64,000 bases of DNA from Pedobacter sp. MC2016-05 (GTDB lineage: Bacteria > Bacteroidota > Bacteroidia > Sphingobacteriales > Sphingobacteriaceae), in assembly GCF_026239735.1 (NCBI RefSeq), contig NZ_JAPIVT010000009.1:1-64000 (forward strand), in the 5' to 3' direction. Position 1 is the stretch's first letter; each line of letters opens with the position of its first letter. The translations under genes and the position numbers were made by a program. A model generated the notes under the pieces. It made no database searches. It was not told the DNA's origin and saw nothing but the letters and a program-made list of their open reading frames with translations. This document shows, in pieces, positions 18,491 to 26,669 of the stretch.

Positions 18491-18508
18491 TTAAACCGAT
18501 CAGTTTAA
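18491..18508. promoter_or_regulatory. TetR operator copy at the MFS gene
   Basis: TTAAACCGATCAGTTTAA, an 18-base palindrome with a single mismatched pair, ends two bases upstream of the MFS start codon. It matches the core of the palindrome at 19156-19181. Confidence 0.75.
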
Positions 18509-18558
18509 AAAAGATTAAAAAAATATTTATTGTTGATTATTTTTAAAAAAAGGAAACC

Positions 18559-19140
18559 CTATGCTTTAACCATGCTGATCAAGTTCTCAATCATATCATA
18601 AACCGCCTTTCTGTTTTTATTCAAAGCATAATTTTTAAATAGTGCACTGGAGGAAGCTGCAAAAAAATCAGCTGTCAGTTTAGCATCCACGTTATTTCTA
18701 AGGGATCCCTGGGCCTGCCCGGCTAATAAAATATTATAATAGATTCCCTCAATCTTCTTCTCACTGCTCAACAGTACCCGCCTGACATCTTCATCGCCTG
18801 GCGATATTTCAAAAGCCATCTTAACAGCCAGGCAAGTCCTCCCTTCCCTGATACTCTGGTCAACCGCAAGCCTGAACATTCTCCTTAAGTTTTCGATTGC
18901 ATCAGTATTAGCCCCCCCGGTAATGGCCGCATATTCAGCCACTTTACCTTTCAGGTACTTGGTCAGGCATTTGATCAGCAACTCTTTTTTATCCCCGTAA
19001 GTAGGATAAATACTGCTGCGATTAATACGCATCTCCCGCTCCAGGTCAGTGATAGAAGTGACATGATACCCTTGCGTCCAGAAAAGTTCCAGCGCTATAT
19101 CCAGTTTTTGCTCGTAATCAAATTCTTTATTTCTTCCCAT
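18559..19140 (-). CDS. TetR/AcrR family repressor
   Basis: A 193-residue regulator. The N-terminal HTH (about residues 10-52) reads YHVTSITDLEREMRINRSSIYPTYGDKKELL, typical of TetR/AcrR. The all-helical ligand domain follows and contains RTCLAVKMAFEI, as in the TetR_C family that binds small hydrophobic or aldehyde ligands. It lies 69 bases upstream of the MFS gene. Both genes have a TTAAACYGATCRGTTTAA palindrome in front, which implies autorepression plus repression of the pump. Confidence 0.9.
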   Translation of the reverse strand: MGRNKEFDYEQKLDIALELFWTQGYHVTSITDLEREMRINRSSIYPTYGDKKELLIKCLTKYLKGKVAEYAAITGGANTDAIENLRRMFRLAVDQSIREGRTCLAVKMAFEISPGDEDVRRVLLSSEKKIEGIYYNILLAGQAQGSLRNNVDAKLTADFFAASSSALFKNYALNKNRKAVYDMIENLISMVKA

Positions 19141-19155
19141 GATGCTACAAAGATA

Positions 19156-19181
19156 TATTTTAAACTGATCAGTTTAAAATA
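19156..19181. promoter_or_regulatory. TetR operator upstream of its own gene
   Basis: A perfect 26-base palindrome centred on AAACTGATCAGTTT, starting 16 bases upstream of the tetR start codon. It is the stronger of the two copies. Confidence 0.8.
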
Positions 19182-19394
19182 ATAACCAAATAAAATATAG
19201 CTCATTTATTGATCTTCACTTTTAGTGTCAAAAATTAAACTGTCAGACTTTCAATCTCCTTTCTTCTCCTCCATCGTTGGTTTCCATGGAGTGAAGAATC
19301 AGGCTAAGCGTTTTAACCAGGGAGCCAGATTCAGCCAATGGAAAGATCTCTAATCCTCCCAAATAAAGCCAAATCAAAACTAACTTCTCTTATC

Positions 19395-19904
19395 TCATTT
19401 GCAGTAATAAGTCTCAAAGTGCCCTTTAAAATCAATATTCTGTTCCGTCCATTTCACATTAACCTGGCCGCTCACCTTATCCGCTGTGATGGAACTAATG
19501 GTAATAATGGTTTGTTCAGAAGAGAATAATGAACCATTCTGACCGCTTGGGTCGCCAGGATCATTGACCAGGATATAAGTATCGTTGCCCGAAAATGTCC
19601 CTGTTTTTTTAGGCACCGTCAGGCGTATCGAAAAATCATTCAATGGAGAGCTACAGTTTTTAGATTGATCTCCTGCCAGGTATATACTGAACAGGTCTTC
19701 GGGACGGTAGTTGTTCATACCAAATTTTGTATAACGCTCCAGTGTCACTTTTGCCGTAAAAGGCGATCCGTATAGCTTTCCTGTAATTACCCTGGGCACA
19801 TCTACTTCGGGAGGGGTTTGCGCTTCCTTTTTCTTACAGCAAGTAAAGATACTGATGAGGAAGATTAGACAAAAGAATCGTCTTGAGAGCTGATAAAAAG
19901 TCAT
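19395..19904 (-). CDS. Hypothetical lipoprotein
   Basis: A 169-residue protein with a lipoprotein signal (hydrophobic residues 10-20, then TCCKKK; lipidated Cys22 or 23). The mature part is predicted to be all-beta, with GKLYGSPFTAKVTLERY and a C-terminal GQVNVKWTEQNIDFKGHFETYYC. Similar small DUF-type lipoproteins with an 'ITG...FTA' start are common in Bacteroidota. No function recognised. Next to it in the same direction is an LprI-like gene, 66 bases further downstream-to-upstream, so they may be unrelated. Confidence 0.65.
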   Translation of the reverse strand: MTFYQLSRRFFCLIFLISIFTCCKKKEAQTPPEVDVPRVITGKLYGSPFTAKVTLERYTKFGMNNYRPEDLFSIYLAGDQSKNCSSPLNDFSIRLTVPKKTGTFSGNDTYILVNDPGDPSGQNGSLFSSEQTIITISSITADKVSGQVNVKWTEQNIDFKGHFETYYCK

Positions 19905-19970
19905 TGCAAGTGGAGTGTTAGGTAATAGTATAGGGGATTAATTAATACATATTTGAAAGACCGGAATGTG

Positions 19971-20387
19971 CTATGATTTCATCCTCACCGAGCCCAGGCA
20001 AACTTCACCTTCTTCGATTCCGGTGATCCATAAATTTAAAAATTTAATTCGGTCTCTGGTCAGCGTTTCCAGGTATATCGATTCGCACATGGGCGCCACC
20101 GAACCATAGGTTCCGCTGTTGGGGTATCTCGCGGCCAGTTCTGCATCACGAAGCTGGATCCAGAGCCGCTGTGCATTCCTGAATTTTTTAATAAAAGTAG
20201 TTTCCCTGACATAGCTTTTCAGGATTTTTTGGTACACGCCATTTAGTTCCGCATCTGCCTTTTTATAATCCGAATAGGCCTTCATATTCAGGGAGGTTTG
20301 TGACTGTGCAAAAGTCGTAGCGGTAAAGAGCAAAACCATAAAGACAGACGCCAACAGGAAAATCAAGGATTGGTAGAGGTTTTTCAT
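19971..20387 (-). CDS. DUF1311/LprI-type secreted protein
   Basis: A 138-residue protein starting MKNLYQSL, with a signal peptide ending TTFAQ. The mature domain has the DUF1311 (lysozyme-inhibitor LprI N-terminal) signature: YKKADAELNGVYQKIL, then RNAQRLWIQLRDAELAARYP, and a late Cys in GEVCLGSV. The alternative ATG eight codons upstream gives a longer, less usual leader. In other bacteria LprI inhibits c-type lysozyme; here that role is only by family. Periplasmic. Confidence 0.8.
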   Translation of the reverse strand: MKNLYQSLIFLLASVFMVLLFTATTFAQSQTSLNMKAYSDYKKADAELNGVYQKILKSYVRETTFIKKFRNAQRLWIQLRDAELAARYPNSGTYGSVAPMCESIYLETLTRDRIKFLNLWITGIEEGEVCLGSVRMKS

Positions 20388-20411
20388 GGGTTTGATTATT
20401 GATATTCGCAA

Positions 20412-20866
20412 TCTAAACCCTAAAAAGATCCTTTTGTTTGAGTAACTTGCTTACCCTGCTTAGACATATCAATACATCTGGGTCTTCTCTCGCTAGGCCA
20501 TCAAAAACTTACAACAAATCAATTGTTGTTGAGAAGGGGTCAATTTATCGATTTATTCATGTTGATGAAACCAAGGAATTTAGCTTATTTTGTCCTTCTG
20601 GGATCAACATTATTGAGAAAATGCTAAAAGAAAGAATAGTTTTATTTCCCGCACTATAGAAATGACAGAAATAAATAGCACCTCACCTGATAGCAATACC
20701 CTAGGAACAGTTGGTTTATTTTCACTAAAGCGAAAATCATTCACCATTATACCACACACTCTGGTGTAAGAAAGTTAGAGTTGATTAGTTCATTTCATTC
20801 ATTGTATGATTTGCAAAACATTCCTTAAATAATGCTGATTTTACTATTACACACAAAATTAGTCTT
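20412..20866. other. Divergent intergenic stretch
   Basis: A TTG-started 73-codon plus frame (20438-20659) has no recognisable domain and a poor start, so I do not call it. The stretch should contain the promoters of the LprI-like and receiver genes. Confidence 0.35.
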
Positions 20867-21226
20867 ATGGCAAAGAGAATAATAGTATTAGAAGATGATG
20901 AAGGCATAAGAGACGTTATGCATCTCATTTTATCAATGGAAGATTACGACACTACAAGTTATGATTCGGTCAACGCATTTAAAAACAGAGAAAGCATTCA
21001 GCCGGATCTTTTCATTTTGGATGTAATGCTGCCAGATGGAAACGGAATTGACGTCTGCAGAGATTTGAAAGGCTTAAATCACGTTACACCTATATTGATG
21101 ATGAGCGCAAATGCATCAAGGAAGGATATTGAGCAAGGGTGTGCTGCCGATGGCTTTATTGAAAAACCTTTTGGTATTAATCAGGTACTTGATAAAGTGC
21201 GGAGCCTCATCGAAGGCATAAATTAA
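20867..21226 (+). CDS. Receiver-only response regulator (CheY-like)
   Basis: A 119-residue single receiver domain. The acidic pocket LEDDEG (residues 8-13), phospho-acceptor Asp52 (FILDVMLPDG), conserved Ser78 (LMMSANAS) and Lys99 (IEKPFG) are all present. There is no output domain, so it works through protein-protein contact or passes phosphate on. Its stop overlaps by four bases the end of a convergent gene that encodes only a LuxR-type HTH, which together would make a NarL-type regulator. No kinase is adjacent. Confidence 0.9.
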   Translation: MAKRIIVLEDDEGIRDVMHLILSMEDYDTTSYDSVNAFKNRESIQPDLFILDVMLPDGNGIDVCRDLKGLNHVTPILMMSANASRKDIEQGCAADGFIEKPFGINQVLDKVRSLIEGIN

Positions 21227-21414
21227 ACAAGCAGCCCGGCTCTAAAAGCGAAAGCAACAAGCGCTGCGGTATTCTTAGTTTTAGTCTTCTGCATCAGTGC
21301 CACCCTATTACCTTCAATTGTTCGCCTGCTTGCAAAAATTCGAAGTGCAATTTCCTGATTTGTCAACCCTTCAGCAATCAGTTCTAGAATTAATCTCTCA
21401 CGCTTGCTAATCAT
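21223..21414 (-). CDS. Stand-alone LuxR-type HTH protein
   Basis: About 63 residues from MISKRERL; an ATG 12 codons upstream (21450) would give 75. The whole protein is a GerE/LuxR HTH: SKRERLILELIAEGLTNQEIALRIFASRRTIEGNRVAL, then a final helix. No receiver or sensor domain is attached. It is convergent with the CheY-like gene, tails overlapping by four bases. It probably binds DNA as a dimer; the target is unknown. Confidence 0.8.
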   Translation of the reverse strand: MISKRERLILELIAEGLTNQEIALRIFASRRTIEGNRVALMQKTKTKNTAALVAFAFRAGLLV

Positions 21415-21450
21415 GATAAAAGGCTTGTCAATAATAAAATTGTTATGCAT

Positions 21451-21902
21451 CTTTAAATGTAGTCAATAGACATTACCACATCATGAATTTACCTTATATT
21501 GAGTACAAACACGCTATAATAATTGAGTCATAGGTTCATTATCGATTTAGCTTTTGGTAGTAGCAATGTGTGTGATTTTTGTTTGCGTAGCTAAGGGTTG
21601 CTCTTTTCGCACGATGCAAAAAAGGTTGCGATCAAAATTATGCTGCTACTATATACTTCATTTGCTATGTTTTAAAAGATTTAATTTAAATATTTCATCG
21701 GTATGTACCCAACAGTATAATTGGACTTATTAAAAGGTTCAGTTTTTATAATTTAATGGTTTTCTTTTTGATAAGACGGAATCTTTCCTAAAGGTTATTT
21801 TTTTAAAAAGCGACGGTTTGCAAACTAACTCTTCATAACAGTAAGTTTAAAAGTAATTAACATTGCTATTTGCATTCGAAGGTTTTAAGTTTACATTTGA
21901 TT
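21451..21902. other. AT-rich intergenic stretch
   Basis: No open frame or repeat that I can support. It presumably holds the promoters of the LuxR-HTH gene (minus) and the SdpI-like gene (plus). Confidence 0.35.
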
Positions 21903-22259
21903 ATGCAGTTGACCCCAATATTTGTAGCAATAATCATAGCTGGTGTTGTCTTCTTCTTGGCCGGTATAATGATACTTATATTTCCTCCTAACAAGATAAA
22001 CAATCTTTACGGCTATCGTACCAAAAATTCGATGAAATCTCAATCTTCGTGGAATTTTGCTCAAAAGTTCTCCGGGTGGGAAATTATTAAATCAGGAATC
22101 ATATTGTTTATTTGTTCACTAGTTGGATTACAGTTCGATTTCAGCCAAAAATTTGAATTACTCGTTGGATTAAGCGTATTGATCGTTGTTGTTAGTATTT
22201 TTTTACTAAGAACTGAACAGGCAATAAAGAAACATGCCTTAACTGAAAAGCAACTATAA
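21903..22259 (+). CDS. SdpI/YhfL family membrane protein
   Basis: A 118-residue protein starting MQLTPIFV with three membrane helices (about residues 5-26, 58-76 and 83-102). The loop signature NNLYGYRTKNSMKSQSSWNFAQKFSG is the hallmark of the SdpI domain. In Bacillus, SdpI gives immunity to the SdpC toxin; short Bacteroidota members have no proven role. ATG 21903 is chosen because it places the first helix at the N-terminus. Monocistronic. Confidence 0.85.
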   Translation: MQLTPIFVAIIIAGVVFFLAGIMILIFPPNKINNLYGYRTKNSMKSQSSWNFAQKFSGWEIIKSGIILFICSLVGLQFDFSQKFELLVGLSVLIVVVSIFLLRTEQAIKKHALTEKQL

Positions 22260-22587
22260 ATAAATAGCATTGTTGAACAATGGTGGATTTTTGATAGACA
22301 TGCTTTCATAAAATGTAATTCGATATATCGATAGCTGATGTATTGACACATTGCCCCACTTCTCATCATCCTTAAAGTAAACAGCAACATTAATGTATTA
22401 GAACTGTAATCTTGAATTAACTGTCACCCAAGGCCATAAATAGACATTAAATACTTTTGCTCAATTTTGAATGCATTAGTCAGGTAACCAGGTTTCCTTT
22501 CCTAGAATCGGAAGCATGAGCCGTATAAGCAAATTAATTGAGCTGTGCAGACAATTTTAGTTTCCTTCTCTGTTGGATATTTGTGCT
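22260..22587. other. Intergenic stretch before the aldo/keto reductase
   Basis: No gene or clear signal found in this 328-base gap. Confidence 0.35.
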
Positions 22588-23559
22588 ATGAAAAACATCA
22601 ATAAAATTCAACTGGGCCAAGATGGCCCTTTCGTATCCAGCCTTGGGCTGGGTTGCATGCGAATGTCTTCAATCTGGGGAGGACCTACTCCAGATGAAAC
22701 GGAAAGTATTGCCACTATTAATGAGGCCTTGGATCTGGGCATTAACTTTTTAAATACCGGCGATTTTTACGGCGCCGGCCACAACGAAATGCTCATCGGA
22801 AAAGCGATAAAAGAGAGACGGGATGAGGCTTTTATCAGTGTCAAATTTGGAGCGATTTTCCATAACGGTCAATGGCTGGGCCTTGACCTTAAGCCAAATT
22901 CAATTAAAAACTTTATCAATTACTCGCTCACCAGACTTGACATCGAAACCATTGACCTCTATCAACCCAGCCGGATGGATGATAGCGTCCCGGTAGAGGA
23001 TATTATCGGAACAGTGGCTGAACTGGTTAAGGAGGGAAAAGTCCGTCACATCGGCGTATCAGAAATTACTGCGGATCAGCTACGCAAGGCCAACGATGTT
23101 CATCCGATAAGTGCACTGGAAATCGGCTACTCACTAGCGGACAGGCAAATAGAAAACGAATTGCTCCCAGCAGCCAAAGATTTAGGGGTAGCCGTCGTTG
23201 CTTTTGCAAACACTGCGGAAGGTTTGCTGAGTGGAGGATTAAGCGCACCACTTAGTGATCAGGATTACCGTCAGCATTTCTCCAGGTTTCAAGGGGGAAA
23301 TTTGGTAAATAATCTTCAAAAAGTTGAAATACTAAAAGATTTGGCGTCTACAAAGGGATTTACCCCTACACAGCTGGCGATCGCTTGGGTCAGACAGCAG
23401 GGCCAAAATATTATGCCCTTAGTAAGCATGAGCAGAAGATCCCGCCTGGCTGAAAATATTGCAGCCATGCAAATCGAGTTTAGCGAAGAGGAAATGAACA
23501 CATTAAATACTACTTTTGCAATAGGCGCCATTAAAGGAGGTACCTATTTAGCACGATAA
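22588..23559 (+). CDS. Aldo/keto reductase
   Basis: A 323-residue (alpha/beta)8-barrel oxidoreductase starting MKNINKIQLG. Asp59 and Tyr61 (NTGDFYGAG) and Lys86 (SVKFG) of the catalytic set are present. The position normally held by the catalytic His (DLYxxHR) reads DLYQPSRMD, i.e. Pro127. The same substitution is known in a subgroup of AKRs (DLYQPAR), so activity is not excluded. KVRHIGVSE and the C-terminal cofactor loop (MSRRSRLAENIAAM) support NADP(H) binding. The next gene starts at the base after its stop, so they are co-transcribed. Confidence 0.88.
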   Translation: MKNINKIQLGQDGPFVSSLGLGCMRMSSIWGGPTPDETESIATINEALDLGINFLNTGDFYGAGHNEMLIGKAIKERRDEAFISVKFGAIFHNGQWLGLDLKPNSIKNFINYSLTRLDIETIDLYQPSRMDDSVPVEDIIGTVAELVKEGKVRHIGVSEITADQLRKANDVHPISALEIGYSLADRQIENELLPAAKDLGVAVVAFANTAEGLLSGGLSAPLSDQDYRQHFSRFQGGNLVNNLQKVEILKDLASTKGFTPTQLAIAWVRQQGQNIMPLVSMSRRSRLAENIAAMQIEFSEEEMNTLNTTFAIGAIKGGTYLAR

Positions 23560-24396
23560 ATGGAAAGTCCAGCAGAAATTCTTCCGGGTGTAATTTTTTA
23601 CTCTTATCTCTCTACCCAAAGGAAACAGAAAGCATGTTTCTGGAATCACCATACCTTGATACTGCAGGTTTCAGGTAAATTTACACTGGAAACCTCAGCA
23701 CAAAGCATTTCCATGGGGTCTGGGGAAATGTTACTGATTGGCAAAAACCAATTGGGCACCCTCACCAAGACACCCGGCGAGAACGGAAGCTATGAGACCA
23801 TTGTAATATCACTTCAAGAAGACTTGATGCGGAAAATTGCATTGGAAGAAAAAATTAAATGCCAGGAGAAATACATCGGTAGTCCAAACCTTCTGATTCC
23901 CTCAAATGAATTTTTGCAGGGCTATTTTCAATCCATCGTTCCTTATGCTAGAAGTTCGGGGGCTACCATGACCGACGAAATGGGCATTTTAAAAGTAAAA
24001 GAAGGCATTAAATTATTGCTGCTGGCGCTCCCGGCATTACGGAATTTTCTGTTTGATTATGCAGAACCTCACAAGATTGATCTGGAAAAGTTCATGCTTA
24101 ATAATTTCCATTTCAATGTACCAATAGAGAAATTCGCTCAGCTCACCGGCAGGAGTCTGGCAGGATTTAAACGTGATTTTCAGAAAGCTTTTGATCTTCC
24201 ACCTCGACAATGGCTGCTATCCCGACGGTTAGATGCAGCTAAATCTTTGATTGAAAACAAGCACTTAAAACCCTCAGCTATTTATTTGGATCTGGGTTTT
24301 GAAAGCCTTTCTCATTTTTCTCATGCCTTTAAAAAGAAGTTTGGATTAATGCCAAGCCAACTCAATAAGTACATTGTTCGCTCAGAGCAGAACTAA
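23560..24396 (+). CDS. AraC family regulator of the aldo/keto reductase
   Basis: A 278-residue regulator whose ATG directly follows the reductase stop. Cupin-like N-terminal part (HHTLILQVSGKFTLET, MGSGEMLLIGKNQLG). C-terminal HTH at about 180-275, with KFAQLTGRSLAGFKRDFQKAF and IYLDLGFESLSHFSHAFKKKFGLMPSQL. Tight coupling indicates that it controls, or senses a substrate of, the reductase. The effector is unknown. Confidence 0.87.
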   Translation: MESPAEILPGVIFYSYLSTQRKQKACFWNHHTLILQVSGKFTLETSAQSISMGSGEMLLIGKNQLGTLTKTPGENGSYETIVISLQEDLMRKIALEEKIKCQEKYIGSPNLLIPSNEFLQGYFQSIVPYARSSGATMTDEMGILKVKEGIKLLLLALPALRNFLFDYAEPHKIDLEKFMLNNFHFNVPIEKFAQLTGRSLAGFKRDFQKAFDLPPRQWLLSRRLDAAKSLIENKHLKPSAIYLDLGFESLSHFSHAFKKKFGLMPSQLNKYIVRSEQN

Positions 24397-24882
24397 ATTA
24401 GCCAAGTAAAGGTTCATTATGCATTTTATTCCATCTGATAAGTAAGCGTCTACTTTTGTCAGTAAAAAGAAAAACAAAAAGCCGAACGTACCAAACGACC
24501 ATTAATTACCTTTCCCAAATTTTTCCCGCTCAAATCAGTCTCCAGTATCACCAGTACAATTACAGTCATGCCGCAAAATATATCCCCAATTAATCTGCAG
24601 AAACCTGCAACACTAAAACACTGGAAGTGAACAACAATAATTTCACTAAACAAGCATCGCCGGCATTACCGCATAATCAAAAAAGGTACTTCCTAATCTT
24701 GCTGACCAATGGTCTGTTTCACAAAAACTAAGTGTGAAACACAACAGCCAACCGGACTGCTCTGCACTCCTATACTTTCCGCATCAAATTCACCAATCTT
24801 TCCCTAGGGGACATAAAACTTGGTACCCCCAAGAATGTCTTTTATCATAACGTCTAGATCTGCAATAGGGTGAGGTTAAAAG
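24397..24882. other. Gene-less stretch left of the phytase remnant
   Basis: A 64-codon minus-strand frame (24653-24459) is not convincing. The stretch probably consists of further decayed sequence. Nothing specific can be named. Confidence 0.3.
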
Positions 24883-25945
24883 CTAAGGTTTCACATCAAG
24901 TTGCTTACCCGCAATATCTTCCCAACGATAGAAATGAAAAGTTTTATCATCGTTCATGGCAACCAGTAAACCATGTTTTTAATTTTTATTTAATGGCACT
25001 GAAACCACATCGATACCATCAGTTTGGTTGGCAGAATATTTAACCGTTGCCAATAACGGATGTTGATTTGGGGCATCTGGCTTACCCGCTCTATTGTAAA
25101 CTTTTAATTGCCTTGAGCCTTGATCGGAAACCAAAACATAGCCTTTATCTTCAGCAGTTTTATAAATTGCGATTCCTTCATTATCTATAGAACAATCGCC
25201 TTATCCAATAAAGAAAGTTCTTGATTTCCCTTGGAAGGATCAGCATAATATTTACAAACGCCAAATTGTTCATCGCAATAGTATACATAGCCCAATTTGT
25301 TATCCACAGCAATGGCTTCAATTTCTTTTTTGCCACTTTATTGGCCAAATTTTCTCCCCAATATGGCTTTAGTACGTCCTTTAACATCATCTTCTAACAA
25401 ATACTGCCTTAAATATCCACCGTCTTTTGGTCCGGACTTACAGCCAACAATGGCATAAATTATACCCTACATCTCAATGCCCATCAAATCGGGGAATTCT
25501 GGCCTGTTTCTAATTCAAACACCCGTAAACCACCATTATCAACAGGTTTCACATCAGGAGGGGCAAATATTCTCAGCTTTTGGATATAAAGTTCAGTGGT
25601 TACCGCAATATCGGTTTTCTTGCCGGCAAGATTAAGTCCGTAGGCGATATCGACATTATCCGGGCTTTTCAACCCTTTAATAGTTTTTGAGGGAATGATT
25701 TTTCCTTCCAAATCGAAAACATATAGGCCACCGTTAGTATCCTTATCCGTTTCGATTACCAGCGACTGCGTTGGATTTACAGCGTTAACCCAAAATGCCG
25801 GATCATCGGTATCAAAATCAACCGGATCACACACATACAAAGGCTTTACCGCATCCTTACCTACTTGTTGTGCAATTCTAATACAAGAAAAAACCAGTCA
25901 TAAAACGGTTATCGCAGCAAAATTAATTATATTCTTATTCTTCAT
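24883..25945 (-). pseudogene. Phytase (beta-propeller type), decayed
   Basis: The original start is ATG 25945 (MKNKNIINF...) and the original end is at 24883 (...YRWEDIAGKQLDVKP). The best piece (about 25840-25484) reads YVCDPVDFDTDDPAFWVN, TDKDTNGGLYVFDLEGK and SPDNVDIAYG, the calcium-binding beta-propeller 3-phytase pattern. Near 25485-25470 the frame shifts and a TAG interrupts. Further shifts occur near 25185 and 25340. The intact enzyme would remove phosphate from phytate in the periplasm or outside. This copy cannot be translated in one frame. Confidence 0.85.
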
Positions 25946-25946
25946 T

Positions 25947-26500
25947 TTAGTTTTTAATTCCATAAGCACCTACAAAACCAGCTGGCGCCGGAGAGGTGTA
26001 AGTTATTCCATTTTTCATTATCATTCCTCCCGCGTGGTGGCGGGTGAAGCTAGTAATGCCTTTACTTAAGGCAGGTGAATTTCCCTGTATGTGAAAATCC
26101 CATGAAGTATTAAAATCAGCATTTGATACCGCGGTATTTAACGAATAGTTTACAAATTTAGGATCATTGACTCCGGCAACGGTACTGATTACATCATTAA
26201 CTGCTCCAATCACACCGTTTTTACCTAGCCGAAACTGATTAACCGTAAGCTGATCAAATCCGTAATAGCAGTTGTTACTATAAGCAGAACGGGTATCCTC
26301 TGGTTTTTTCCCATCTCTCTTTATCCCAAATTGCGCATTGGCAAAAAGATTGTTCCCATAAAAATCTTTTTATCTTCCTCAACAAGCTCAGTATTAAGCC
26401 AAATTTTTTTCGATTTGCTCATTGAGAATAATACTTCTGAAAATCCATCTTAAAAAAATGATTATCTGTAATTAATCTAGTTTTTGAAAAGTGGCAATTT
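25947..26500 (-). pseudogene. Right-handed beta-helix-type secreted protein, decayed
   Basis: The C-terminal part is open from about 26360 to 25947 and reads NLFANAQFGIKRDGKK, then NCYYGFDQLTVNQFRLGKNG and SPALSKGITSFTRHHAGG. This resembles the tails of Bacteroidota parallel-beta-helix proteins that accompany phytase genes. Upstream, KKIWLNTELVEEDK and LITDNHFFKMDFQ continue in other frames up to at least 26480, so there are two or more frameshifts. It lies directly before the phytase remnant in the same direction, i.e. the remains of one operon. The family name is tentative. Confidence 0.55.
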
Positions 26501-26669
26501 AAAACTTGGATTTTGTATGCCAATATTGTTTAATAAATCGCCAAATGCTGATATTTTTCTAAAAAGCGAGAAGTGTACCTTGCACCTAACAAATAAACAT
26601 TTACAGTATCTCCGGGCTAACTATCTGGATAATACCAGCTAACAGTTCAAAAATTTTAACCAAATATAT

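Noticed and set aside
20438..20659. 73-codon plus frame with TTG start
   Set aside because: No ribosome site, no recognisable domain, and it covers the divergent promoter region.
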